Shown here: positions 51,592-59,334 of the stretch, piece after piece
How the letters are laid out: each line of letters starts with the position of its first letter
How positions within the stretch are numbered: position 1 is the stretch's first letter
Origin: Ohtaekwangia sp036503775
Lineage (GTDB): Bacteria > Bacteroidota > Bacteroidia > Cytophagales > Cyclobacteriaceae
Reading direction: 5' to 3'
Assembly: GCA_036503775.1 (NCBI GenBank)
Contig: DASXWH010000120.1
Coordinates: 39,348 to 103,347 of the forward strand
DNA: 64,000 nt
The notes under the pieces: model-generated
What the model saw: only the letters and a program-made list of their open reading frames with translations
Databases searched by the model: none
Told to the model about the DNA's origin: nothing
Translations under genes and position numbers: made by a program

Positions 51592-54102
51592 CTATTTCAT
51601 TTTATTTTTCACTTTGGCATGTTCTATTTTCTTTGGCTTACCAAGGGAGACGAGGTTGGCGAATAGTTTGAATGAACCGGCTACACCTTCAGGCAATTCT
51701 CGAAAAAAAGAAATTCCGGTATAGACGTAATAACCAGAACCATACTTTGCAACAAGCAGGCTTCCCTCCTTTGCTGGCTCACCTTTATCATTCATAGACA
51801 ACAGCGCTTCATAGTTTGCATCCCACTTATTGGGATAATAAAGCCCGCGTTCCTGAACCCAGCCATCAAAATCCTTTTGTGTTATAAGGTTGGGAGAATT
51901 CAGTACAACATGGTCAGGTTTAAGTATTCGTACTTCGGCATCTTCTTCTGTGACCCGATCACGGGAAATGGATATCGGATATGGAGAGAACTGATCCGCT
52001 TCCAGGTCAAAACTGGTATTATACTGAACTACCATAGTGCCACCATTCTTTACATAATCAAGTAAGGCAGGCATCAGAAAACCAATACGCTCATTGGTGT
52101 TAACCGCGCGAACACCCAGTACTACAGCATCAACGCGTTTAAGGTTTTCTGTTGTCACCTCATCATTGCGCATTTCCCATACTTCATAACCCATGGTGCG
52201 CAGTGCAGCTGGAACATCATCTCCTGCTCCTTTCACATAGCCAATTACATTACCTTCTTTTTTAAGATTGATGCGCACCGCTTTGACTTCGGCTTTCGGC
52301 AGTAAGGTCTGTGTTGGAATGTGGTCGTAGCTGATGGTTTGTAATCCATTTTCAAACATACCCTGACCATCAATCTCAGCAACTGCATTCAGCCGAAATG
52401 TACCTTCCAACGCGGTTGGTAAAACCATAAATGATGTTGTTAATTCTTCATCACGAACTGAAAGCTTTATCTCATGGAAGGCTGGTTCGGTTTTCCAACC
52501 GGCCGGAACAGTCAGACGAAGCTTGCCTGTCATAACACTATCGCCTGCCGACTTTAAGGTAACTTTTACTTCACGGGGTTTATCATCACTGAAGATAATT
52601 GTACTGCTACCTACGTTTACAAAAACCGGAGGTACAATTTCAAACGGACGATACAACTCTCCTTTTGTCGGGTCAGTCCACTTGAATTTCAAGGGCACAT
52701 CCATTACCAGTTTTTCACCGGATAAATCTATTGAGACCGAAAATAAAACAGCGGGTTTATTTTCCGGACGTCCGATGTTCTGAGGATCATCAACCTGAAA
52801 AAATCCCGGGGTATGTGGCTTCTTCAACCAGTAAGGATCGGAATACGATGCACTGTTGGAAATGCTTTTTCTTGTTTTCAACAGAACGGGAATATTGTTC
52901 TTCAACGGAAGAGAAAATGCAGTGTCAAAGGATAGTACAGGTGAAGCAATCCGGGTAACGTTTACGTTTGCCCCTGAACGGTTTACCAGCTCAAAATTTA
53001 CAATCACCTTCTGCCCGGGAGCTCCCCAATACTGGTTTGCTGAAACGCCCACATATATTCCAAGGCAATCCTGTATCAACTGTTCAACTTCAGTCAGTTT
53101 TCGGGAACGCCATACTCCCGGACTTAACTTGCTTATCTCCTTACGGATCTGAAACAATATGGGTATGCTTTGCTCAGGTTTCTCTATATCAAACTCGCGT
53201 ATGGCCTTATCTACTACAGGCTGGATCCGCTCTCCCCCTGCAACACGGCTCCAGGTAGTATTGATATTTTCAAATATGTTTTTTTCTACCCGTTCACCTT
53301 TCACATATTCCAGAAACTCCACCTGATCGCCTCGGGTTCCGCTGGACCCGAAACCCTGACTCTTGTGTTGGCTTCTGCTCACCGCTGCAATCTCCGTAAA
53401 TGATGTGCCCAACAATGGACTATATCCACCCACATGAAGCGTCACAATACCAGGAGTGCTTTCATTGATAGTATTATTCCACCACCGACCTGTGTTCGTG
53501 TATAACCTTTTTATCTGCCATGTGCCATACTCTTTTACCTGTTCCGGAAAAGTATTTGCATCAGCCGCCAGATCAAAAGCTTCCTGCGCTAGGATGGCCG
53601 AAGCGGTATGATGACCGTGACCGGCACGTTCATCGGGTGGGAAGCGGGTAATGATCACATCAGGCTGATACTGCCGGAACACCTTAACTACATCTGCCAT
53701 TATGTTCTGCTTTCCCCAGATATCAAAAGTTTCCTGAGCGGATTTTGAAAATCCAAAATCATTGGCCCGCGTGAAGAATTGTTCTCCTCCATCTATTCTC
53801 CGTGCGGCTAAAAGTTCCTGTGTTCGGATAAGGCCCAGCAGATCACGGATCTCCGGACCAATCAGATTCTGTCCACCATCTCCCCGGGTCATGGAAAGAT
53901 ATCCGGCTGTAGCCAGATAGTCATTTGCCATATAGGTTATGATGCGGGTGTTTTCATCATCGGGATGGGCCGCTACATACAAGACCGAAGCCAGTACATT
54001 AAGTTTCTTCATTCGGAGTTTTATCGCTGCTCCATCAGGTTGCTGGTACTGACCGAACGAAAGTAAAGGGAACAATAACAACACTGCAAAAAGACGCCTC
54101 AT
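51592..54102 (-). CDS. Secreted PIG-L family deacetylase with C-terminal extra domains
   Basis: The 836-residue protein has a signal peptide (1-18, ending LLSFGQ) and a PIG-L/LmbE domain (about 35-290) with the zinc motif AAHPDDEN (His46, Asp48, Asp49) and the later ERAGHGHHTAS (near 165). Beta domains of the NEW3 kind follow (about 350-600). The C-terminal part (about 620-820) looks like a class I glutamine-amidotransferase or ThuA-type alpha/beta domain without an obvious catalytic Cys. Such enzymes remove N-acetyl groups from amino sugars. It should act in the periplasm or outside. It heads an operon with the small membrane gene and the SSS symporter, which suggests linked deacetylation and uptake. 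Confidence 0.88.
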   Translation of the reverse strand: MRRLFAVLLLFPLLSFGQYQQPDGAAIKLRMKKLNVLASVLYVAAHPDDENTRIITYMANDYLATAGYLSMTRGDGGQNLIGPEIRDLLGLIRTQELLAARRIDGGEQFFTRANDFGFSKSAQETFDIWGKQNIMADVVKVFRQYQPDVIITRFPPDERAGHGHHTASAILAQEAFDLAADANTFPEQVKEYGTWQIKRLYTNTGRWWNNTINESTPGIVTLHVGGYSPLLGTSFTEIAAVSRSQHKSQGFGSSGTRGDQVEFLEYVKGERVEKNIFENINTTWSRVAGGERIQPVVDKAIREFDIEKPEQSIPILFQIRKEISKLSPGVWRSRKLTEVEQLIQDCLGIYVGVSANQYWGAPGQKVIVNFELVNRSGANVNVTRIASPVLSFDTAFSLPLKNNIPVLLKTRKSISNSASYSDPYWLKKPHTPGFFQVDDPQNIGRPENKPAVLFSVSIDLSGEKLVMDVPLKFKWTDPTKGELYRPFEIVPPVFVNVGSSTIIFSDDKPREVKVTLKSAGDSVMTGKLRLTVPAGWKTEPAFHEIKLSVRDEELTTSFMVLPTALEGTFRLNAVAEIDGQGMFENGLQTISYDHIPTQTLLPKAEVKAVRINLKKEGNVIGYVKGAGDDVPAALRTMGYEVWEMRNDEVTTENLKRVDAVVLGVRAVNTNERIGFLMPALLDYVKNGGTMVVQYNTSFDLEADQFSPYPISISRDRVTEEDAEVRILKPDHVVLNSPNLITQKDFDGWVQERGLYYPNKWDANYEALLSMNDKGEPAKEGSLLVAKYGSGYYVYTGISFFRELPEGVAGSFKLFANLVSLGKPKKIEHAKVKNKMK

Positions 54103-54207
54103 TCTAAAAACACATTTTGGTGGTACGTGTAAAAATAAAAAAACCTGAACACGGCTGGTGCAGGGTTATATGATCTGCTGAAGTAAATGCTGAGTGGTTT
54201 AATTTCT

Positions 54208-54663
54208 TTAGATTTTACCACGTTTCTCCCCATTAATGAGGTATGATCCATCCTCTTCAAAAAGTATTACGATCCGGCTGATGGTTTTTTTCTCACTGTC
54301 TAACAGCAGTGCGATGTATTCATGGCTGGATACGCGTCCTTTCAGATCATCGGTGAAACCCAGATCCAGTTCTACCACCTGACCCTCCTGTGCCTTTCGT
54401 GAGAACACACTTTCCTGCCGTGAATTCAAAACCTTTATTTTGATCTCTTCCGGAGAGAGCTTCAGAATTTTCAGATTCAGCTTTAAGTATGGTAATGGTC
54501 CGGTGGGTTCCGGTGCAGAAGCATTTCCCTCAAACTTATAAGCATTCGGGTTATGAGGACGTTGACGAAATTCGAAGTTCAATTTTACTTCAAACTCTTC
54601 TTTAGCCTTATAAGGCGCATCCTGAAAAGCGAAAAGCAACATCAGGGCATACAGGATATTCAT
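54208..54663 (-). CDS. Uncharacterised small secreted protein
   Basis: The 151-residue product has a short hydrophobic N-terminus (MNILYALMLLFAF) that may be a signal peptide, then a beta-rich, charged body ending FEEDGSYLINGEKRGKI. I do not recognise the family. It lies between the PIG-L operon and thyA, all on the minus strand. Confidence 0.6.
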   Translation of the reverse strand: MNILYALMLLFAFQDAPYKAKEEFEVKLNFEFRQRPHNPNAYKFEGNASAPEPTGPLPYLKLNLKILKLSPEEIKIKVLNSRQESVFSRKAQEGQVVELDLGFTDDLKGRVSSHEYIALLLDSEKKTISRIVILFEEDGSYLINGEKRGKI

Positions 54664-54794
54664 GGGTACGGGTTGAAAGTAATCCGAAGGTACTAAAATG
54701 TAGTCAGGTCATCATGGCTTCTTCCGATAATCCGGTAAGCACAATCAGAATAACCTGACTGGCATACAAACCGCATGAATCATACCACAAACTG

Positions 54795-55589
54795 CTAAAC
54801 AGCGATAGGTGCTTTTATAGAGGGGTGAGACTGATAATTAAGAATTTCGAAATCCTCGAACGCGTAATCAAAAACAGATTCCGGTTTACGTTTTATGTTG
54901 AGTTGTGGTAGAGCAAATGGTGCTCTTGAGAGTTGAAGCCTGGCCTGATCAACGTGATTTGAATAGAGATGTACATCTCCTCCCGTCCATACAAACTCTC
55001 CGGGGAGCAAATCACATTGCTGAGCAAACATATAGGTTAACAGTGCATAAGAGGCGATGTTGAATGGAACACCCAGAAAAAAGTCTGCGCTGCGCTGATA
55101 AAGCTGGCAGGAAAGCTTTCCATCGGCTACATAAAACTGAAACAGTGCGTGACAGGGAGGTAAAGCCATCTTATCTACTTCAGCCGGATTCCACGCTGAA
55201 ACAATATGCCTGCGAGAATCAGGCTTCTGTTTTATCTGATTAATTACCTGTGTGATCTGATCAATATGACGGCCATCCGGAGCCGGCCAGCTTCGCCATT
55301 GATGACCGTATACCGGCCCAAGTTCACCATTTTCATCTGCCCATTCATCCCATATGGATACACCATTGTCTTTCAGATACTTAATGTTTGTATCACCGTT
55401 TAAAAACCAAAGCAATTCATAAATGATAGACCTGAGGTGAAGCTTCTTGGTAGTAACCAATGGAAAACCCTGCGAAAGGTCAAACCGCATTTGTCTGCCA
55501 AAAACAGACAGAGTTCCGGTTCCAGTGCGATCTGTTTTATGTGCTCCGTTATCCAGGATATCCTTCATCAGGTCAAGATATTGCTTCAT
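54795..55589 (-). CDS. thyA: Thymidylate synthase
   Basis: This 264-residue enzyme makes dTMP from dUMP with methylene-tetrahydrofolate. The catalytic Cys146 lies in LPPCHALFQFYV; other motifs are the dUMP-binding SRRHIVSAWNPAE, QRSADFFLGVPFNIASYALL and TGGDVHLYSNH. Length equals the classic ThyA when the start is the ATG ending at 55589; a longer frame to 55643 adds 18 residues without family support. No folA is seen next to it. Confidence 0.97.
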   Translation of the reverse strand: MKQYLDLMKDILDNGAHKTDRTGTGTLSVFGRQMRFDLSQGFPLVTTKKLHLRSIIYELLWFLNGDTNIKYLKDNGVSIWDEWADENGELGPVYGHQWRSWPAPDGRHIDQITQVINQIKQKPDSRRHIVSAWNPAEVDKMALPPCHALFQFYVADGKLSCQLYQRSADFFLGVPFNIASYALLTYMFAQQCDLLPGEFVWTGGDVHLYSNHVDQARLQLSRAPFALPQLNIKRKPESVFDYAFEDFEILNYQSHPSIKAPIAV

Positions 55590-55670
55590 TGAAAATGGTT
55601 TCTTTAGATGGTGCAAGTAACTTTCATATCCCCGATTTTGCAAAACTTAAGAAGGATACGGAATAAAAAA

Positions 55671-55698
55671 AAGGCTGCCCTGGTCAGGAAACAGCCTT
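55671..55698 (-). terminator. Terminator after the lipoprotein gene
   Basis: AAGGCTG (55671-55677) pairs with CAGCCTT (55692-55698) over a 14-nt loop. On the minus strand it ends in a T-run TTTTTTTTATT, 23 bp after the stop of the gene at 55721. The plus strand also has a T-run. Confidence 0.85.
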
Positions 55699-55720
55699 CT
55701 TTTTTTATACTTCTCACGGA

Positions 55721-56584
55721 TTACTTCAAAATGACATTTCGGGTAATTCCATTAACCGTTACGGATATCGTTTTGCAGTCACCGGTTCCGTAATCAATAA
55801 CGATTTCCTTCTGGTCGTTGATAACATATTTCTTAATTCCACCCACGGCAATAAAACAAGTGCGCTGATAAACAAGGTCCTCAAGGATCGTAACGACATA
55901 ATCTTTTCCGCTACGGGTAGTACCTTCAGCTTCACTGCTGTCGTCAATGATCAGTTCATCCTGGATCGGGTTCGCACCTCTTATCCATGACCATGTTATA
56001 TTTGATTCACGCGTAGCTATAGAGCCATCTTCAAATGTGGCCTTGCCATTTTCCAACACCACATTAAACTTTGGTGATTCAGTTGTACTACTCTGTACAT
56101 TGGTAGAGGTTCTTGTTCCCTCAAGCTTTACGCCATTGATGGTGTAATTGTCCGTAGTAGTCACCAGTGTAGAGCCGGGTTGAAAGCGCCTTCCGGAATA
56201 GGTAAAGATCAGCTTACCTGTACGAACGTTTCCGCGAAGATCTGTACATCCGGTCGTTCCAAAATCAACTGTGATGGTTCCTTGTGGCGTTTCTGGCGTA
56301 CCCGTTGCATTAATGGTTATCACAACACCTTCACAATCGAACCGGTCATCATTAATGGTTATTGACGTTTGCTTTCTGCCACCTTCAAATGTTTCATCGG
56401 ACGGTGCATCGATAGCCACACTTCCCAGATCATCCATATCCTGGAAGTAGGAATCTGTAAGGGCTTCTTCAGTGATGTCCTGGGTATCACCCCGGGTCAA
56501 CCCCTGCTCCTCCTCCTGGCAGGATAACGCGAGTGCTGTTATAATACACAGGGAGGACAGTTTCATTAGAAAGTTGGTTTTCAT
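55721..56584 (-). CDS. Uncharacterised lipoprotein
   Basis: The 287-residue protein has a lipoprotein signal with ALSCQEEE (Cys at residue 22), then an acidic stretch and a beta-rich body with paired Cys residues (about 83, 112, 242 and 271). It has no enzyme motif I recognise. Many residues are Thr, Asp and Glu, as in surface or periplasmic lipoproteins. The downstream transcript end is a strong terminator. Confidence 0.7.
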   Translation of the reverse strand: MKTNFLMKLSSLCIITALALSCQEEEQGLTRGDTQDITEEALTDSYFQDMDDLGSVAIDAPSDETFEGGRKQTSITINDDRFDCEGVVITINATGTPETPQGTITVDFGTTGCTDLRGNVRTGKLIFTYSGRRFQPGSTLVTTTDNYTINGVKLEGTRTSTNVQSSTTESPKFNVVLENGKATFEDGSIATRESNITWSWIRGANPIQDELIIDDSSEAEGTTRSGKDYVVTILEDLVYQRTCFIAVGGIKKYVINDQKEIVIDYGTGDCKTISVTVNGITRNVILK

Positions 56585-56677
56585 ATCAAATAAATTGGTT
56601 TCTTGTTTTGTTTTAGTTTAGATATACCTTTCTGTTAAAGGTTTAAGAGTAAACAAAACTTTTTTTCATTTTTGAGT

Positions 56678-57361
56678 ATGAAAAGGAACGTAATGGTAAC
56701 CGTGGGAGTACGAATTATTGGTTTATTCGCGTTTTTCGGAAGTCAGATTGCTCTGTGTCAAATACCGATTAAAATCGCCAAGCTGAAATACCAGGGCGGT
56801 GGTGATTGGTATGCCAATAAAACAGCTCTTCCCAACCTGATCAATTTTTGTAACGAGCAGTTAGGTATGAGTATCTCAACTGAAGAAGATATTGTAGAAG
56901 CAGGCAGTCGCGATATTTTCCTGTATCCTTATATATACATGACGGGACACGGTAATGTGGTATTCTCAGACGCAGATGCAGCCAACCTTAGAAGATACCT
57001 AATCGGTGGCGGTTTTCTTCATATCGATGACAACTATGGCATGGATCAGTTTATTCGTATTGAATTAAAAAAAGTATTCCCTGAACTTGAATTGATAGAA
57101 CTTCCCTTTGACCATCCTATTTACCACCAGAAGTTTGATTTCCCGAAAGGCATTCCTAAAATTCACGAGCATGATGGTAAGCCTTCACAAGGCCTTGGCT
57201 TATTGTATCAAGGTCGGCTAATCGTTTTTTATTCCTTTGAGACTGACTTGGGCAATGGCTGGGAAGATCAGCGCATTCACAATGATCCGGAAGATAAAAG
57301 GCAGCAGGCTCTCCGCATGGGTGCAAATATTATCTCCTATTGTTTCACCCAATCCTTATAG
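56678..57361 (+). CDS. DUF4159 domain protein
   Basis: The 227-residue protein has a signal peptide (MKRNVMVTVGVRIIGLFAFF onward, ending near CQ) and the DUF4159 signatures YQGGGDWYANKTALPNL (near 34), YIYMTGHGNVVFS, GGGFLHIDDNYG and FPELELIELPFDHPIY. DUF4159 has a glutamine-amidotransferase-like fold and often occurs with MoxR-type ATPase loci; its role is unknown. The ATG at 56678 is preferred over a TTG two codons earlier. A haem/FG-GAP lipoprotein gene starts 13 bp downstream, so the two are likely cotranscribed. Confidence 0.88.
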   Translation: MKRNVMVTVGVRIIGLFAFFGSQIALCQIPIKIAKLKYQGGGDWYANKTALPNLINFCNEQLGMSISTEEDIVEAGSRDIFLYPYIYMTGHGNVVFSDADAANLRRYLIGGGFLHIDDNYGMDQFIRIELKKVFPELELIELPFDHPIYHQKFDFPKGIPKIHEHDGKPSQGLGLLYQGRLIVFYSFETDLGNGWEDQRIHNDPEDKRQQALRMGANIISYCFTQSL

Positions 57362-57374
57362 TTCCCGGTCCTGC

Positions 57375-58871
57375 ATGAAAAGACTTTCTATTTTTTTCGT
57401 TGCTGTCAGTATTATACTGAGCATCCTTACTTTTAATTCCTGTGGTGATAAGCAAGCAAAGGGAGAAAAACTGGCTAAAAAATATTGCGGCCAGTGCCAC
57501 ATGTTCCCCGAACCTTCTCTGTTGGATAAAACAACCTGGAAGGAATCGGTACTGCCACACATGGCCTTCCGAATGGGGTTTGGCGGATTGGATATTCTCA
57601 GTCGCATGACTGAAGCAGACCGAAAGGTTGTATTAACCGCGCTTCCGTCCGAACCACTGATGACAAAAGAGGAATGGAAGATAATTCAGGAGTATTACCT
57701 GCGCGAAGCTCCTGACTCGCTTACTGTTCCGGAACAACTCCATATCGATTCACTGAAACAGTTTATCACTTCTTCTTTTCGTTTGCCCGGTAGAGATTTG
57801 CCATTAAACAGTGTTTTGAAAATTGATACGGTTCGAAACAAGATTTATCTGGGGAATCGTACTCCGATGTTATACACACTGAATTCAGGTTTTGTGCTGG
57901 AAGATTCACTGGAACTCAGCAGCCCTGCTGTACAATTGGTTCTTTCAAAAGATGAAACACTTGCCGTCCTTATGGGTATTATGGAGCCCAGTGATGAATC
58001 AATTGGTGAAGTCGTTTCGATAAACCGGGGCGAACATCAGACTACAACGCTGATCGATTCATTGAAGAGACCTGTATTTATTGCAGAAGCAGATCTCAAC
58101 AAAGATAATCTCCCGGACAAAATCATCTGTGCATTTGGCAACTACACTGGCGAACTGGTTGCTTTTGAAGGTACTAATGATGGCTACAGAAAACATATAT
58201 TAAGCACGTTACCCGGAGCCAGAAAAGTAGTGATCCGTGATTTTGATGGTAATGGCTTACCCGATATTCTGGCCCTGGTAACACAAGGCGATGAAAAGAT
58301 CATTCTCTTTTCAAACCAGGGGAAATTTGATTTCAAAGTAACCACGCTGTTGAGATTTCCACCGGTATATGGATCAAGTTTTATAGATGTCGCAGATTTC
58401 AACAAGGATGGTAAGTTTGATATTCTGTATACCAACGGTGATAACGCAGATTACTCCGTGATTCTCAAACCCTATCATGGCGTACGGCTGTTTCTGAATG
58501 ATGGCTTAAATCAATTCAAGGAATCCTGGTTTCATCCCATGCATGGAGCATCGCAGGCTATTGCTCACGATTTTGATAAAGACGGAGATCTGGACATTGC
58601 AGCCATTGCTTTCTTTCCGGATTTTAAGAAAGAACCAGAAAAAGGTTTTGTGTATTTTGAAAATAACAGCAACGGGTTTACTCCCTCCATAACACCTCTT
58701 GGAGCAAGCGGCCGATGGATATCCCTGGACATTGCTGATATCGATCATGATAAGGATACAGACATTCTTTTGGGTGCTCTGGATTTCGACACATCTGTCC
58801 CTCCGGCATTGTTTCAGCAGTGGACTCACGACAGGACCTCCATACTCATTTTAAAGAACACCCTTTACTAA
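57375..58871 (+). CDS. c-type haem lipoprotein with FG-GAP/VCBS propeller
   Basis: The 498-residue protein starts with a lipoprotein signal ending in FNSCG (Cys23). A c-type haem site CGQCH (Cys38, Cys41, His42) follows, with LPHMAFRMG (about 62-70) offering a possible distal Met. The C-terminal part has at least five FG-GAP/VCBS blades with calcium-binding D-x-(D/N)-x-(D/N)-G-x-x-D loops, such as DFDGNGLPDILA, DFNKDGKFDILY and DFDKDGDLDIAA. It should be a periplasmic or surface lipoprotein carrying one haem. Electron partner and substrate are unknown. The frame runs back to 57237, but the ATG at 57375 gives the lipoprotein signal. Confidence 0.85.
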   Translation: MKRLSIFFVAVSIILSILTFNSCGDKQAKGEKLAKKYCGQCHMFPEPSLLDKTTWKESVLPHMAFRMGFGGLDILSRMTEADRKVVLTALPSEPLMTKEEWKIIQEYYLREAPDSLTVPEQLHIDSLKQFITSSFRLPGRDLPLNSVLKIDTVRNKIYLGNRTPMLYTLNSGFVLEDSLELSSPAVQLVLSKDETLAVLMGIMEPSDESIGEVVSINRGEHQTTTLIDSLKRPVFIAEADLNKDNLPDKIICAFGNYTGELVAFEGTNDGYRKHILSTLPGARKVVIRDFDGNGLPDILALVTQGDEKIILFSNQGKFDFKVTTLLRFPPVYGSSFIDVADFNKDGKFDILYTNGDNADYSVILKPYHGVRLFLNDGLNQFKESWFHPMHGASQAIAHDFDKDGDLDIAAIAFFPDFKKEPEKGFVYFENNSNGFTPSITPLGASGRWISLDIADIDHDKDTDILLGALDFDTSVPPALFQQWTHDRTSILILKNTLY

Positions 58872-58935
58872 TTCTCATTAAGAACATTCTTCATAAAAAG
58901 ATTTCAAAAAAGGTTTGCACTGAATCAACTAATCT

Positions 58936-58953
58936 TTTAGTTTTATACCTAAA
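58936..58953 (+). promoter_or_regulatory. Possible operator before the BlaI gene
   Basis: TTTAG (58936-58940) and CTAAA (58949-58953) form a short inverted repeat ending 9 bp before the BlaI ATG. BlaI-family repressors bind dyads near their own promoters, usually of the TACA/TGTA type, so this is only a candidate. Confidence 0.3.
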
Positions 58954-58962
58954 TACATAGTC

Positions 58963-59334
58963 ATGAAAGATATAAAGGAGCTGACCAAGGCTGAGGATCA
59001 GGTCATGCAAATACTTTGGAAAATCGGGAAAGGAGTGGTCAAGGATATTATGGAAGAAATGCCAGATCCGAAACCCGCATACAATACTGTGTCAACCATT
59101 GTGCGTATCCTGGAGACAAAAGGATTTGTAGATCACAAGGCCTACGGAAAAACGCATGAATACTTCCCTACTATTACCAAAGAGAAGTACACCAAGTTTT
59201 ACCTGAACAATCTGCTGAAGGGATACTTTGATGGATCTTTTCAAAATCTCGTATCATTTTTTGCGCGTGAGAATAAAATGGATGCTAAGGACATCGAGAA
59301 ACTGATGAACGAACTAAAAAATCAAAAATCATGA
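58963..59334 (+). CDS. BlaI/MecI/CopY family repressor
   Basis: The 123-residue protein has the winged-helix domain of the family: AEDQVMQILWKIGKGVVKDI, the recognition part KPAYNTVSTIVRILETKGFV (residues about 43-62) and the wing YGKTHEYFPTITKEKY, then a dimerising C-terminal tail. BlaI proteins repress the operon until the partner M56 membrane protease triggers their cleavage. The stop overlaps the M56 gene start by ATGA. It probably controls a response to envelope or antibiotic stress. Confidence 0.93.
   Translation: MKDIKELTKAEDQVMQILWKIGKGVVKDIMEEMPDPKPAYNTVSTIVRILETKGFVDHKAYGKTHEYFPTITKEKYTKFYLNNLLKGYFDGSFQNLVSFFARENKMDAKDIEKLMNELKNQKS

Noticed and set aside
54702..54760. AGTCAGGT/ACCTGACT inverted repeat downstream of thyA
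   Set aside because: The 43-nt loop and 8-bp arms are weak, with no T-run; it may be chance in the promoter region of the small secreted gene.
57237..57374. Upstream extension of the haem/FG-GAP lipoprotein frame
   Set aside because: It overlaps the end of the DUF4159 gene in another frame and would bury the lipoprotein signal that begins at 57375.
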